This document shows, one piece after another, positions 17,292-26,385 of a stretch of DNA of 64,000 bases. This stretch comes from Salinimicrobium sp. TH3. Its GTDB lineage: Bacteria > Bacteroidota > Bacteroidia > Flavobacteriales > Flavobacteriaceae. Position numbers and translations under genes: made by a program. The notes under the pieces were generated by a model. That model was not told the DNA's origin. It did no database searches and was given only the letters and a program-made list of their open reading frames with translations. The stretch spans positions 116,759-180,758 of the forward strand of contig NZ_JAPONB010000009.1 in the NCBI RefSeq assembly GCF_026676115.1, given 5' to 3'. Numbering within the stretch: position 1 is the stretch's first letter; each line of letters opens with the position of its first letter.

Positions 17292-18161
17292 CTATACCGA
17301 AAGAAATTGAATGATTCTATTAATAACTTCGGTATTCCCTAATATTCGGCGGTGTCCCTGTCCCTGAGTAATAAGAATTTGGCTGTTTTCCAGTTTTTCA
17401 TGGATCTCATAAGCCGAATTGATCCTTACATCAACATCATCCTCGTCGTGTACCACAAGGGTGGGGATTTTAACTCCTTCAGCAGAAACAGCACCCGAGA
17501 GGCTGTCCATGTCTACACCAAATTTGTTGTCAAAGTAGGATTTCATTTTTGCCGCCACTTTATCGTTCATTTTCATATTGCCGGCAAACTCTTTTGTGAT
17601 GCGGGTAACACTGTTTGCGGTACCTATGATCACAAGTTTGTTTACACTCAGCCCATCAGAAATGGCTTTTAAAGAAGCCATACCACCAAGGGAATGTCCA
17701 ATAATTGCTTCAAATGGCCCGTACCTCTTTTCCAACACTTCAATGGCTTCAATAAAATGCGGCATCATGCTCATTTTTCCTGGAGCTTTTCCATGTGCAG
17801 GGGCATCAAAACTTATGGTAGAGTAACCCGCTTTTAAAAGCTCTTCGGCCATGACAGCAAGTTGGGTTCCCCTGCCACTCCAGCCATGAGCCAGTAAGAT
17901 CTTTTTTGGGGAATTACCGTAATGATATACTACAATTTCGCGTTGAAAGTGAGGGAGCGTCAATTTTTCCTGGAGGGCTTCCCTATCCATCTTTTGTTCC
18001 CGTTTAGGAAGCTTATACTTAAAAGGTGTAAGAAAAAGTTTTGCTGCAAACCTGCTGGCAAGGAATGGGGAAATTGTGGTTAGGATTTTTCCGACGGCTA
18101 AAATATACGAGGGCACCAGCAGCCTCTGTACCGGTGTTTTGTCTTTTTTCTGTTTTGTCAT
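17292..18161 (-). CDS. Alpha/beta hydrolase
   Basis: 289 residues. Oxyanion strand HGWSGRG, nucleophile elbow GHSLGG, an Asp in VVHDEDDVDV and His in GQGHRRIL complete a catalytic triad at the expected spacing. The N-terminus (SYILAVGKILTTISPFLASRFAAK) is hydrophobic and may be a membrane anchor. Substrate unknown; it lies 27 bp upstream of the exported msrB on the same strand. Confidence 0.85.
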   Translation of the reverse strand: MTKQKKDKTPVQRLLVPSYILAVGKILTTISPFLASRFAAKLFLTPFKYKLPKREQKMDREALQEKLTLPHFQREIVVYHYGNSPKKILLAHGWSGRGTQLAVMAEELLKAGYSTISFDAPAHGKAPGKMSMMPHFIEAIEVLEKRYGPFEAIIGHSLGGMASLKAISDGLSVNKLVIIGTANSVTRITKEFAGNMKMNDKVAAKMKSYFDNKFGVDMDSLSGAVSAEGVKIPTLVVHDEDDVDVRINSAYEIHEKLENSQILITQGQGHRRILGNTEVINRIIQFLSV

Positions 18162-18302
18162 AAAAGGTGAAAGATCGCAAGATACAAATATGAAGCCTTA
18201 CCGGGCAAGGCTTTTAAAAATTGGCAGGTATTTTGTTAAACCTAATTTAAAGCTTCCGGTGGAGCAGGAGCGATTTAGTAACTTTAACAAAAATCATTAA
18301 TT

Positions 18303-19127
18303 ATGAAACTTAGACAAATTACAATAATGGTTGGTTTAGTTCTGCTTATGGCAGGATGTAAAACGAACCCTTTCACCGGTGAAAGAAATCTCAACTTTGT
18401 TTCCAATTCCCAGATTTTTCCTGCTGCTTTTCAACAGTATGAAGAAGTCCTGAAACAAAATGAGGTGGTACGAAATACTTCAGAGGCAAATATGGTTAAG
18501 AATGTTGGACGTAAAGTAGCTGTTGCGGCCGAGAGATTTCTTGATGCCAATGGCTATCAGGGGTATCTTAATGATTACGAGTGGGAATTTAATCTTATTA
18601 AAGATGACGATCAAGTGAACGCATGGGCTATGCCTGGCGGTAAGATCGCTTTTTATACCGGGATCATGCCTATTGCCAAGAATGAAACAGGGGTTGCAGC
18701 CATTATGGCCCATGAGGTAGCTCACGCCGTGGCCAATCACGGGGCCCAGCGTATGAGTGCCGCCCAGCTACAACAGGTAGGTGGAGCAGTAGTTGGAGCC
18801 GCAGTGGGTGGACGAAGTGAAAGTACACAGCAAATTATTGCACAGGCTTACGGTTTGGGAACCAACCTGGGCGGAATGCTGCCGTTTAGCCGAAGCCATG
18901 AAAGTGAAGCCGACAGAATTGGATTGACATTAATGGCCATAGCTGGATATGACCCTGCAGAGGCTGCCGATCTATGGAGAAGGATGGAGCAGAACAGTGG
19001 AGGACAGGCACCGCCAGAGTTTCTAAGTACTCACCCCAATCCACAAACCAGGATCAAGAATATTGAAAAATGGGCTCCCCAGGCCAAAGCCGAGGCCCGT
19101 AAATATGGAGTGACTTCCTTTCAATAG
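18303..19127 (+). CDS. M48 family metallopeptidase, lipoprotein
   Basis: 274 residues. Lipobox LMAGC (C19) predicts anchoring in the envelope. Zinc site H137-E138-x-x-H141 (HEVAHAVANH) with third ligand E202 (SHESEADRIG). This is the soluble-domain, periplasmic/outer-membrane M48 type (like LoiP and BepA cores) used in envelope protein quality control, without transmembrane helices of HtpX. A near -7 element TAACTTTA lies upstream. Confidence 0.9.
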   Translation: MKLRQITIMVGLVLLMAGCKTNPFTGERNLNFVSNSQIFPAAFQQYEEVLKQNEVVRNTSEANMVKNVGRKVAVAAERFLDANGYQGYLNDYEWEFNLIKDDDQVNAWAMPGGKIAFYTGIMPIAKNETGVAAIMAHEVAHAVANHGAQRMSAAQLQQVGGAVVGAAVGGRSESTQQIIAQAYGLGTNLGGMLPFSRSHESEADRIGLTLMAIAGYDPAEAADLWRRMEQNSGGQAPPEFLSTHPNPQTRIKNIEKWAPQAKAEARKYGVTSFQ

Positions 19128-19152
19128 AGGTATTAAAAAAACAGTATTTTAG

Positions 19153-19174
19153 GAGCTGCCAATTGTGGCAGCTC
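19153..19174 (+). terminator. Terminator after M48 protease
   Basis: Perfect 9-bp stem (GAGCTGCCA / TGGCAGCTC), loop ATTG, then TTTT. Confidence 0.85.
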
Positions 19175-19191
19175 TTTTAATTTACTCCCAT

Positions 19192-20532
19192 ATGAATAAG
19201 CTCCCGAAAGGAAGTAAAAAATTAATCAATGCCTGGGCCTTTTATGACTGGGCAAATTCGGTTTATAGCCTTGTAATCGCTTCAACCATTTTCCCCATTT
19301 TTTATGCGGCTCTTACTATTGTGAAAAATGAGAAAGGGGAGGTGGTACATGATACCGTGCAGCTATTGGGATTCAACTTTAATAATGATTCTCTTATAAG
19401 TTATGTGACCGCCCTGGCATTTATGGTAGTGGCTTTGATAAGTCCATTTCTTTCGGGTATTGCCGATTATGTGGGGAACAAAAAGAATTTTTTAAAATTC
19501 TTTTGTTACCTGGGGGCTCTGTCCTGTATAAGTTTGTACTGGTTTAGCATCGAGAACTTATGGTTTGGTCTCACCAGTTATTTTCTGGCCCTTGTTGGAT
19601 TTTGGGCAAGTCTGGTTTTCTACAACTCCTATCTTCCCGACATCGCTTTTCCTGAACAACAGGATAAAGCCAGTGCAAAAGGTTTTTCCCTTGGCTATAT
19701 TGGCAGCGTAGTCCTGTTGATCATTTGTCTCATGATGGTGCTCAATTATGAATGGTTTGGTTTCGAAGATGAGGGCATGCCTACGCGTTTGTCTTTTGTT
19801 CTCACTGGGATATGGTGGATTGGATTCAGCCAGATCACCTACTATTACCTTCCGAAGGGAAACAAAAAGGAAAAGTTAACCAGGGACGTGCTTTTTAACG
19901 GGTTTAGAGAAATAAAAATGATTTGGAATTCTTTTGAAAGTAACCCGCAGTTAAAGAAATACCTAAGAGCCTTTTTTGTGTACAGCATGGCAGTACAAAC
20001 CGTGATGTTGATCGCAACCTACTTTGGTATCGAGGAAGTGAACTGGACGGGCCAGGATGCGACAACAGGATTGATCTTAAGCATACTTCTAATTCAACTT
20101 GTAGCAGTGGCAGGAGCGACTATCACCTCCCGTCTCTCTTCAAAAATGGGAAATATCCAGACGCTTATCCTGGTGAACGTGATATGGATGGGAATATGTA
20201 TTTATGCTTTTTTTGTGGAAACGCCAGTGCAGTTTTATATTGCTGCGGGACTTGTAGGGCTGGTAATGGGCGGGATCCAAACCCTCTCGCGCTCTACTTA
20301 CTCAAAAATGCTTCCTGAAGGTACCTTAGACACCACAAGTTATTTCAGTTTTTATGATGTTTCAGAAAAAATAGGGATCGTAATAGGAATGTCACTCTAT
20401 GGACTGGTCACCCAGGTTTTTGGCAGCATTAGATTTTCGGTTCTTTTTCTCACCGCCTTCTTTTTAATCGGAATTTTTTTATTGCTGATGGTTCCCAGAA
20501 CCGGAAAACTGGCAAAAAAAGAAGCGGCTTAA
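19192..20532 (+). CDS. MFS transporter, UMF1/Atg22-like
   Basis: 446-residue inner-membrane protein with about 12 hydrophobic segments. The N-terminal AWAFYDWANSVYSLVIAST segment is the hallmark of the UMF1 (vacuole effluxer Atg22-like) group. Substrate unknown, possibly amino acids or peptides. The ATG at 19192 is chosen; an upstream GTG (19165) sits inside the preceding terminator hairpin. The stop codon is itself part of the next terminator stem. Confidence 0.85.
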   Translation: MNKLPKGSKKLINAWAFYDWANSVYSLVIASTIFPIFYAALTIVKNEKGEVVHDTVQLLGFNFNNDSLISYVTALAFMVVALISPFLSGIADYVGNKKNFLKFFCYLGALSCISLYWFSIENLWFGLTSYFLALVGFWASLVFYNSYLPDIAFPEQQDKASAKGFSLGYIGSVVLLIICLMMVLNYEWFGFEDEGMPTRLSFVLTGIWWIGFSQITYYYLPKGNKKEKLTRDVLFNGFREIKMIWNSFESNPQLKKYLRAFFVYSMAVQTVMLIATYFGIEEVNWTGQDATTGLILSILLIQLVAVAGATITSRLSSKMGNIQTLILVNVIWMGICIYAFFVETPVQFYIAAGLVGLVMGGIQTLSRSTYSKMLPEGTLDTTSYFSFYDVSEKIGIVIGMSLYGLVTQVFGSIRFSVLFLTAFFLIGIFLLLMVPRTGKLAKKEAA

Positions 20533-20575
20533 AAACCCCTTTTTGACACCTGAGTGTAAGAGGTTTTAAGCCGCT
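20523..20575. terminator. Terminator overlapping the MFS stop codon
   Basis: Arms 20523-20537 and 20562-20575 (AGCGGCTTAAAA.. / ..TTTTAAGCCGCT) pair over 14 bp with one bulge; the left arm includes the stop codon TAA. Lies between convergent genes. Confidence 0.7.
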
Positions 20576-20593
20576 CAAATTCTGCGGAAGTTT

Positions 20594-21328
20594 TTAGTTT
20601 TTACTAATTGAGCCGGAACCCATAGTCTTGAAATCTTCTTTTTTAGGATTTCCACGGTATTCGACATCGCCTGAACCCGGGGTGCTGGCCTTAAGAGATT
20701 CTGAAGCATAAACCTGTATATCTCCAGATCCTGTCACCGTTGCCTGCACATTCTCGCATTCGAAATCGAAAGCACTTATATCTCCAGATCCTGTTACCTT
20801 ACAATCAAAATCAACCGAGCTTCCTTTAAGGTCTATATCCCCCGATCCTGTAATATTTGCTGAAGTGTTTTTCGCTTTAAGCGGAAGTTGCACATTTCCT
20901 GAACCGGTGATATCGATAGAGAAATTTTCGGCAGTCACCATATCTGATGATCTCATATCTCCCGATCCTGTTAAACTTAATCCTTCAATATCTGTAAAAG
21001 GAACGGTGATTACAATATCGTGATTTTGGGAGGGATCCAGAGTATAGCCTTTTTCAACCGAAATCTTTAATCTGCCTCCATTTACTTCAGTTAAAATATG
21101 TTGCTGCAGGTTTTCCTCGGCTTCAACTTTTATTGCTCCTTCCCGGCCTTTTACCAGGATCACATCCATGGAGCCGGTAAGGGAAACTTCGTCATAACTT
21201 GATACTGTTCTTGTCTTTGTAACCATATTCCCATTGCCTTCAATTTTTTTCGATCCCTGCCACCACTGGGCCTGGGTTGCTGTTATACAAAGAAGGGCAA
21301 GGAAAAGAGTGATAAATGGTTTTTTCAT
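20594..21328 (-). CDS. Exported GIN-domain protein (DUF2807)
   Basis: About 244 residues from the ATG at 21328. Signal peptide MKKPFITLFLALLCITATQAQ. The body is a head-GIN domain: repeated TGSGD/TGSGN turns (at least five) spaced by about 18-22 residues, forming a right-handed beta-helix, ending PGSGDVEY and MGSGSI. It is the last gene of the ECF sigma operon. The longer frame (to 21391) would overlap the previous gene and lacks a signal peptide at its front. Confidence 0.85.
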   Translation of the reverse strand: MKKPFITLFLALLCITATQAQWWQGSKKIEGNGNMVTKTRTVSSYDEVSLTGSMDVILVKGREGAIKVEAEENLQQHILTEVNGGRLKISVEKGYTLDPSQNHDIVITVPFTDIEGLSLTGSGDMRSSDMVTAENFSIDITGSGNVQLPLKAKNTSANITGSGDIDLKGSSVDFDCKVTGSGDISAFDFECENVQATVTGSGDIQVYASESLKASTPGSGDVEYRGNPKKEDFKTMGSGSISKN

Positions 21329-21365
21329 GATCATGTTTATTTTGATGATTGATATTGTTTTATAA

Positions 21366-22463
21366 TTAGTCTGTAAAGGAAACGCTTCCAAAGCTGGAGT
21401 TCACATAGATCCTTCCACCGGTGTTTTCACTGAGGTAATAACCTTGGTAGTAATTATCGCTGCCGCTTTGATTGCGCTTATTTACAGTAAAGCTACTGTT
21501 ATTAATTCCATTCACGCCTCCAAAAGAAGATTTCACTTCAAAACTAAAAGGGGCCTGGCGATCGTAACCAATTTTTATACCGGTATAATCACTGTTAATG
21601 TTCATGTCTTTAAAGCTGGGCATGATCTTTTGTACTACCAGAGAACCATAGTCCATACTTATATCCACACTTCCATACACAAGGCCCAACTTTATTCCCA
21701 GATAGTCACCCTGTCCTTTGATATTTTTTAGTCGTTCCACTTTTAAAGATCCATAGTCGTTGTTGAAGCTTAGGTTCTCTACTTTATGAATATTAGAATC
21801 TGTGTAATCTGCACTTAGGTCCAGTGTGCCTGCTTCGTCAATAGTGAACTCAGAATAATCTGCATTGATCTCTGCACGTTTTACATAACCAATACTGCTG
21901 TTTCGGGTATAGTCGAAATTAAGCTTGTTATTATTTCCGTGAAGTTCACCTATCATTATTTTTCCGTAGTCAGCCGAGATGTGCGCATCTCCCTCAAGCT
22001 TGTCAAGATTAATACTTCCATAGTCATTGGAAAGATCCACGCGGTTTGTTACCGGAGCTTTCACTCTGTAATTGATCTCCATATTGACATTGTTATTACT
22101 GCCGCCAAAGAGAATTCCCCAAAATGAATTATTATTATCTTTTTCAAACAGGGTCCTGGCAGTTACCTGTCCACTGGATTGGTTAAATGCAACATCTATC
22201 TCCTGCAGGCGCTTTTCTACCTTTTCTTCATCGTTGCCGTTTGTTTGCACAAGAACTTCGATCACTACCCGGTTCTGGTCCCAGGTTATTATGTCAATGT
22301 TTCCATAGCTGTTATTGATCTTGAGCATGTCATTAGGAGACACATTGAATTCTTTTTTTACACGCTTCTGTTTGGTGTACTTTCCATTGAAATCTCCTTC
22401 TGCACAGGCCACGGCTGGGATAAGAAAGAAGAGGATCAAAGCTTTATATAATATTGTTTTCAT
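21366..22463 (-). CDS. Exported DUF4097-like repeat protein
   Basis: 365 residues with signal peptide MKTILYKALILFFLIPAVACA. The sequence is a chain of beta-helix-like turns in which DYG or DYS/DYT recurs (NDYGSINL, ADYGKIMI, ADYSEFTI, ADYTDSNI, NDYGSLKV, MDYGSLVV, SDYTGIKI). It resembles DUF4097/adhesin-type proteins that often accompany anti-sigma factors in Bacteroidota. Start overlaps the anti-sigma gene by 20 bp, implying coupling. Confidence 0.7.
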   Translation of the reverse strand: MKTILYKALILFFLIPAVACAEGDFNGKYTKQKRVKKEFNVSPNDMLKINNSYGNIDIITWDQNRVVIEVLVQTNGNDEEKVEKRLQEIDVAFNQSSGQVTARTLFEKDNNNSFWGILFGGSNNNVNMEINYRVKAPVTNRVDLSNDYGSINLDKLEGDAHISADYGKIMIGELHGNNNKLNFDYTRNSSIGYVKRAEINADYSEFTIDEAGTLDLSADYTDSNIHKVENLSFNNDYGSLKVERLKNIKGQGDYLGIKLGLVYGSVDISMDYGSLVVQKIMPSFKDMNINSDYTGIKIGYDRQAPFSFEVKSSFGGVNGINNSSFTVNKRNQSGSDNYYQGYYLSENTGGRIYVNSSFGSVSFTD

Positions 22464-23007
22464 GATTGGTGGTTTTTAAGGTGTTTATGTCATTTACTTT
22501 TTCAAGAACCATTTTTAACAGGTCAATTCTTTTTTGAAAGTTGGTGATCATGGCGTAGATCACTCTTTGATCCTGGCCACTTTTTCCAAGATCTGTTTTT
22601 AAATTTTCATAATCTTTTTCAAGAATATCCATTTGAGCTAAAGCATCATTTATAACTGCTTCGGTCTCGGGAGTTTTTTGCTCCTTTAATGCTGCGAGCT
22701 CTGTTTTTATTACCGAAGAATAAAATTCCTGGGTTTGCTTCATCTCCGGCGAAACATTTGCCAATTCCTGTTCCTGTGAGAAGGGAGTTGTGAAGATGCC
22801 CTGGAAAATTAGTACAGCTACAAGAAAGCTTGCTGCTATTGCCATGACCGGGAGCCACATGGTAATTACTCCATTGTGCCGGGGTATTTTCTTTTGGGGC
22901 CGTTTTCTAAGTTTCTCCCGAAAACGGTCTTCGTGCTGCGATGCAGGCTCGGCGACATCGAAATCCAGCCCTTCGAAAAGATCTTTTAGGTCGTTGTTAG
23001 TTTTCAT
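22444..23007 (-). CDS. Probable anti-sigma factor, single TM
   Basis: 187 residues from the ATG at 23007. A cytosolic N-terminal part (NNDLKDLFEGLDFDVAEP), a basic stretch (REKLRKRPQKKIPR), one transmembrane helix (MWLPVMAIAASFLVAVLIF) and an extracytoplasmic helical tail. It lacks a zinc HxxxCxxC motif. The start lies 11 bp inside the sigma factor gene, the usual coupling of a sigma/anti-sigma pair. A longer frame back to 23118 lies wholly inside the sigma gene and is rejected. Confidence 0.7.
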   Translation of the reverse strand: MKTNNDLKDLFEGLDFDVAEPASQHEDRFREKLRKRPQKKIPRHNGVITMWLPVMAIAASFLVAVLIFQGIFTTPFSQEQELANVSPEMKQTQEFYSSVIKTELAALKEQKTPETEAVINDALAQMDILEKDYENLKTDLGKSGQDQRVIYAMITNFQKRIDLLKMVLEKVNDINTLKTTNHENNII

Positions 23008-23557
23008 AGCTAAGTAATTTGGTGCGCAGGCTTTCTTTAGCCCGTGAAATTGTTGTTCTGCAGTTGGCGTAGGTAATATTGAGGATCTCACAGATCTCTT
23101 CATAATCATAACCTTCAATTAAATGAAGGGTAAGCGCCACCCGGTAATTTTCTTTTAATGATTCCATTGTCTTTAAGATCATTTTTACTTTAGGATTTTG
23201 CTCCTCCTCTTCCGAAGTTATTCCTTCACTTTCATCTGCAGTATGTTTGAACTGGTCATTGTATTGAACCTCTGTATAGCGGGTGTTTTTGTTATATACC
23301 CCAATACTGTGGTTCACCACGATCCTCTTAAGCCAGGCTCCAAATGTGGAGGTTCCTTCAAAAGTGTCCAGTTTGTCAAAGGCCTTTAAAAAGCACTCCT
23401 GCATGATGTCTTCGGCTTCGGCCGAATCTTTTACAATGCGCAGCGCCACGTTGAACATCGCTTTGCTGTACTTCTTGTAAATTTTCATCTGGGACCGCTC
23501 GTCTCCCCGACGGCATTTCTCCAAAAGCTCATCAATATGTGTGGTGGTTAGTGTCAA
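22997..23557 (-). CDS. ECF-type RNA polymerase sigma factor
   Basis: 186 residues. Region 2 is clear (AEDIMQECFLKAFDKLDTF; GTSTFGAWLKRIVVNHSI) and region 4 has the helix-turn-helix EGYDYEEICEILNITYANCRTTISRAKESLR. First gene of the four-gene operon sigma, anti-sigma, DUF4097-like, GIN-domain, so it likely senses an envelope state reported by the exported products. Divergent from lon. Confidence 0.93.
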   Translation of the reverse strand: MTLTTTHIDELLEKCRRGDERSQMKIYKKYSKAMFNVALRIVKDSAEAEDIMQECFLKAFDKLDTFEGTSTFGAWLKRIVVNHSIGVYNKNTRYTEVQYNDQFKHTADESEGITSEEEEQNPKVKMILKTMESLKENYRVALTLHLIEGYDYEEICEILNITYANCRTTISRAKESLRTKLLSYEN

Positions 23558-23594
23558 AATATTAATGCTTTATAATAAAGATAGGTTGCTTTTC

Positions 23595-23656
23595 CAATTG
23601 TTACAGTTTCCCTGAAATTTCTTTTAAAATTTATTCTTTTCGTGGCATAACAATTG
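23595..23656. promoter_or_regulatory. Inverted repeat between ECF operon and lon
   Basis: CAATTGTTA (23595-23603) and TAACAATTG (23648-23656) form a perfect 9-bp inverted repeat 44 bp apart in the 217-bp divergent region. On the minus strand the left copy reads TGTAACAATTGG and is followed 16 bp after TGTAAC by TATCTTT, a plausible ECF-type promoter. Function inferred only. Confidence 0.35.
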
Positions 23657-23774
23657 AATTAATGCCCGTGAAATGTGCTTTAACTGCCTGTTTTACAATG
23701 AAAGTAAAGGTATTAAAGTAACTTGCAAATTAATGACATAATAACTGCAGTGACAGTTTGACTTAAAAACAGAT

Positions 23775-26225
23775 ATGGGCAGAACAAAATTTACAAATCT
23801 TGACAGTCTGTCATTACAGGGGATGGATGAAGATGCAGAGTTAATTCCCTTAATGACTCCTGAAGATGAAGAAGAAATAAATAAAGAAGACCTCCCGGAA
23901 GTACTACCAATTTTACCATTAAGAAATACAGTGCTTTTCCCAGGGGTGGTGATTCCTATTACGGCAGGTCGCGATGCTTCCATTAAATTGATCAATGAAG
24001 CTAATAACGACACCAAAGTTATTGGCGTAGTTTCTCAAAAGGATGAGAAGGTAGAAAATCCAACTGCAACCGATATTAATAAAATTGGAGTAGTTGCGAG
24101 AATTCTAAGGGTGCTTAAAATGCCCGATGGAAATACCACTGTGATCATCCAGGGTAAAAAACGCTTTGAAATAGAGGAGGTGATCGAGGATAAACCCTTT
24201 TTGAAGGCAAAGATCATTGAAGTTCCCGAGGCACGTCCTGCACAGGAAAATGAGGAATTTGGAGCTATAATTGATTCTATCAAGGATTTAGCCTTGCAAA
24301 TCATTAAGAATAGTCCAAATATTCCTTCGGAAGCTTCTTTTGCGATTCAGAATATTGAGAGTCCGTCGTTCCTTATCAACTTCGTTTCTTCCAATATGAA
24401 TCTTTCTGTGGAAGAAAAGCAGAAATTGCTTGAGACGAATGATCTTAAAGAACGTGCCCTTTCCACGCTTAAGTTCATGAACGTGGAGTACCATAAGCTG
24501 GAGCTTAGAAATGACATTCAGAGCAAGGTACAAAGTGATATGAGCCAGCAGCAGCGGGAGTATTTTCTTCACCAGCAAATGAAGACCATCCAGGAAGAGC
24601 TGGGCGGGGTCTCTCATGAAGGGGAAGTAGAGGAAATGCGGGCACGGGCAAAAAAGAAAAAATGGCCGGAAAATGTAAAAGAGCATTTTAATAAAGAATT
24701 GTCTAAAATGCAGCGGATGAATCCGCAGGTGGCAGAGTATTCAATTCAGCGAAACTATTTAGACCTGTTTCTTGATCTTCCCTGGAATGACTTCAGCAAA
24801 GATAAATTTGATCTTAAGCGGGCGCAGCGTATTCTTGATCGTGATCATTACGGTCTTGAGGATGTGAAGAAAAGGATCATTGAGTATCTCGCTGTTCTCA
24901 AAATAAGGAATGACATGAAATCTCCCATTCTCTGTCTTTACGGACCTCCGGGAGTTGGTAAGACCAGCCTTGGTCGTTCAATAGCCGAAGCCTTGGGAAG
25001 AGAATACGTGAGGATTTCACTAGGTGGTCTTCGTGATGAAGCTGAGATTAGAGGGCACAGAAAAACGTATATAGGTGCAATGCCGGGAAGGATCATCCAA
25101 TCTCTCAAAAAGGCAGGTACAAGCAATCCTGTTTTTGTGCTGGATGAGATCGATAAACTTAGTATTGGCCATAGTGGAGATCCATCTTCGGCTTTACTGG
25201 AGGTGCTGGATCCAGAGCAAAACAGTGAATTCCATGACAACTTCCTGGAAATGCCTTTTGACCTGTCAAAAGTGATGTTTATTGCAACTGCCAATAACCT
25301 GAGCCCAATTCAGCCTGCCCTGCGTGACAGGATGGAGATCATCAATGTGACGGGTTATACCATTGAAGAGAAGGTAGAGATCGCAAGACAACATTTACTT
25401 CCAAAGCAATTAAAAGAACACGGTCTTACCAAGGAGAATCTAAAAATTGGTAAGAAACAGCTCGAGAAAATAGTGGAAGGTTATACCCGCGAATCTGGTG
25501 TGAGAAGTCTTGAAAAACAGATCGCAAAAATGGTACGACATGCAGCCAAAAATATTGCGATGGAAGAGGAGTACAATATAAAAGTTAAGGATTCAGATAT
25601 TCTTGATGTGCTTGGAAGTCCAAAACTGGAGCGCGATAAATATGAAGACAATGAAACCGCGGGTGTTGTTACAGGACTGGCCTGGACCCAGGTTGGAGGG
25701 GATATCCTATTTATTGAATCTATTCTTTCAAAAGGAAAAGGATCTCTTAATATCACCGGTAACCTTGGGAAAGTGATGAAAGAATCGGCGACTATTGCCC
25801 TTGAATATATTAAAGGTAATGCCGAAGAACTGGGAATTGATCCCGAAGTAATGGAAAAATACAATGTACATATTCACGTGCCCGAGGGAGCTACCCCAAA
25901 GGACGGTCCAAGTGCCGGTATTACCATGTTGACCTCTCTTGTGTCTCTTTTCACGCAGCGAAAAGTGAAGAAAAATATCGCTATGACCGGGGAAATCACA
26001 TTACGTGGTAAAGTGCTGCCGGTTGGTGGTATAAAGGAAAAGATCCTTGCTGCCAAAAGAGCTCATATCAAGGAGATCATACTTTGTGTAGAAAACCGAA
26101 GGGATATAGAGGATATTAAGGAGGAATACCTTAAGGGACTTACCTTCCATTATGTAAAGGAAATGTCTGAAGTTATAGATCTGGCTATTCTTGATGAAAA
26201 GGTTAAGAATCCAAAGAAGTTATAG
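23775..26225 (+). CDS. lon: ATP-dependent protease La
   Basis: 816-residue Lon protease, cytosolic hexamer degrading misfolded and regulatory proteins. N-terminal LON substrate domain (LPLRNTVLFPGVVIPI), Walker A GPPGVGKT at 390-397, and the Ser-Lys dyad S713 (PKDGPSAGITM) with K756 (GGIKEKIL). An acidic N-terminal extension (residues 12-40) precedes the LON domain. Single gene, own terminator; divergent from the ECF stress operon. Confidence 0.96.
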   Translation: MGRTKFTNLDSLSLQGMDEDAELIPLMTPEDEEEINKEDLPEVLPILPLRNTVLFPGVVIPITAGRDASIKLINEANNDTKVIGVVSQKDEKVENPTATDINKIGVVARILRVLKMPDGNTTVIIQGKKRFEIEEVIEDKPFLKAKIIEVPEARPAQENEEFGAIIDSIKDLALQIIKNSPNIPSEASFAIQNIESPSFLINFVSSNMNLSVEEKQKLLETNDLKERALSTLKFMNVEYHKLELRNDIQSKVQSDMSQQQREYFLHQQMKTIQEELGGVSHEGEVEEMRARAKKKKWPENVKEHFNKELSKMQRMNPQVAEYSIQRNYLDLFLDLPWNDFSKDKFDLKRAQRILDRDHYGLEDVKKRIIEYLAVLKIRNDMKSPILCLYGPPGVGKTSLGRSIAEALGREYVRISLGGLRDEAEIRGHRKTYIGAMPGRIIQSLKKAGTSNPVFVLDEIDKLSIGHSGDPSSALLEVLDPEQNSEFHDNFLEMPFDLSKVMFIATANNLSPIQPALRDRMEIINVTGYTIEEKVEIARQHLLPKQLKEHGLTKENLKIGKKQLEKIVEGYTRESGVRSLEKQIAKMVRHAAKNIAMEEEYNIKVKDSDILDVLGSPKLERDKYEDNETAGVVTGLAWTQVGGDILFIESILSKGKGSLNITGNLGKVMKESATIALEYIKGNAEELGIDPEVMEKYNVHIHVPEGATPKDGPSAGITMLTSLVSLFTQRKVKKNIAMTGEITLRGKVLPVGGIKEKILAAKRAHIKEIILCVENRRDIEDIKEEYLKGLTFHYVKEMSEVIDLAILDEKVKNPKKL

Positions 26226-26240
26226 AAAAAATAATGTTAG

Positions 26241-26271
26241 AAAAAGGCTCCGAAAATTACGGAGCCTTTTT
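26241..26271 (+). terminator. Terminator after lon
   Basis: Perfect 12-bp stem (AAAAAGGCTCCG / CGGAGCCTTTTT), 7-nt loop, T-tract. Confidence 0.88.
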
Positions 26272-26330
26272 TATTTAGCGAGGTTTTTCTTTATAACCTG
26301 CTATGAATGCTTATTTTTGCTGAGCTGCCA

Positions 26331-26350
26331 AAAATGGCATTTTTGAGACC
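26331..26350. repeat. AAAATGnCATTTTTG intergenic element, copy 2
   Basis: AAAATGGCATTTTTGAGACC, 35 bp before cmk. Shares 17 of 20 positions with the copy at 15702. Confidence 0.5.
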
Positions 26351-26385
26351 TTTTTCTCAATTTTTTTTGCTGAAGAACCATATTT

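Noticed and set aside
19165..19191. Upstream GTG start for the MFS transporter
   Set aside because: It lies in the loop and right arm of the previous gene's terminator; the ATG at 19192 gives the family-typical N-terminus.
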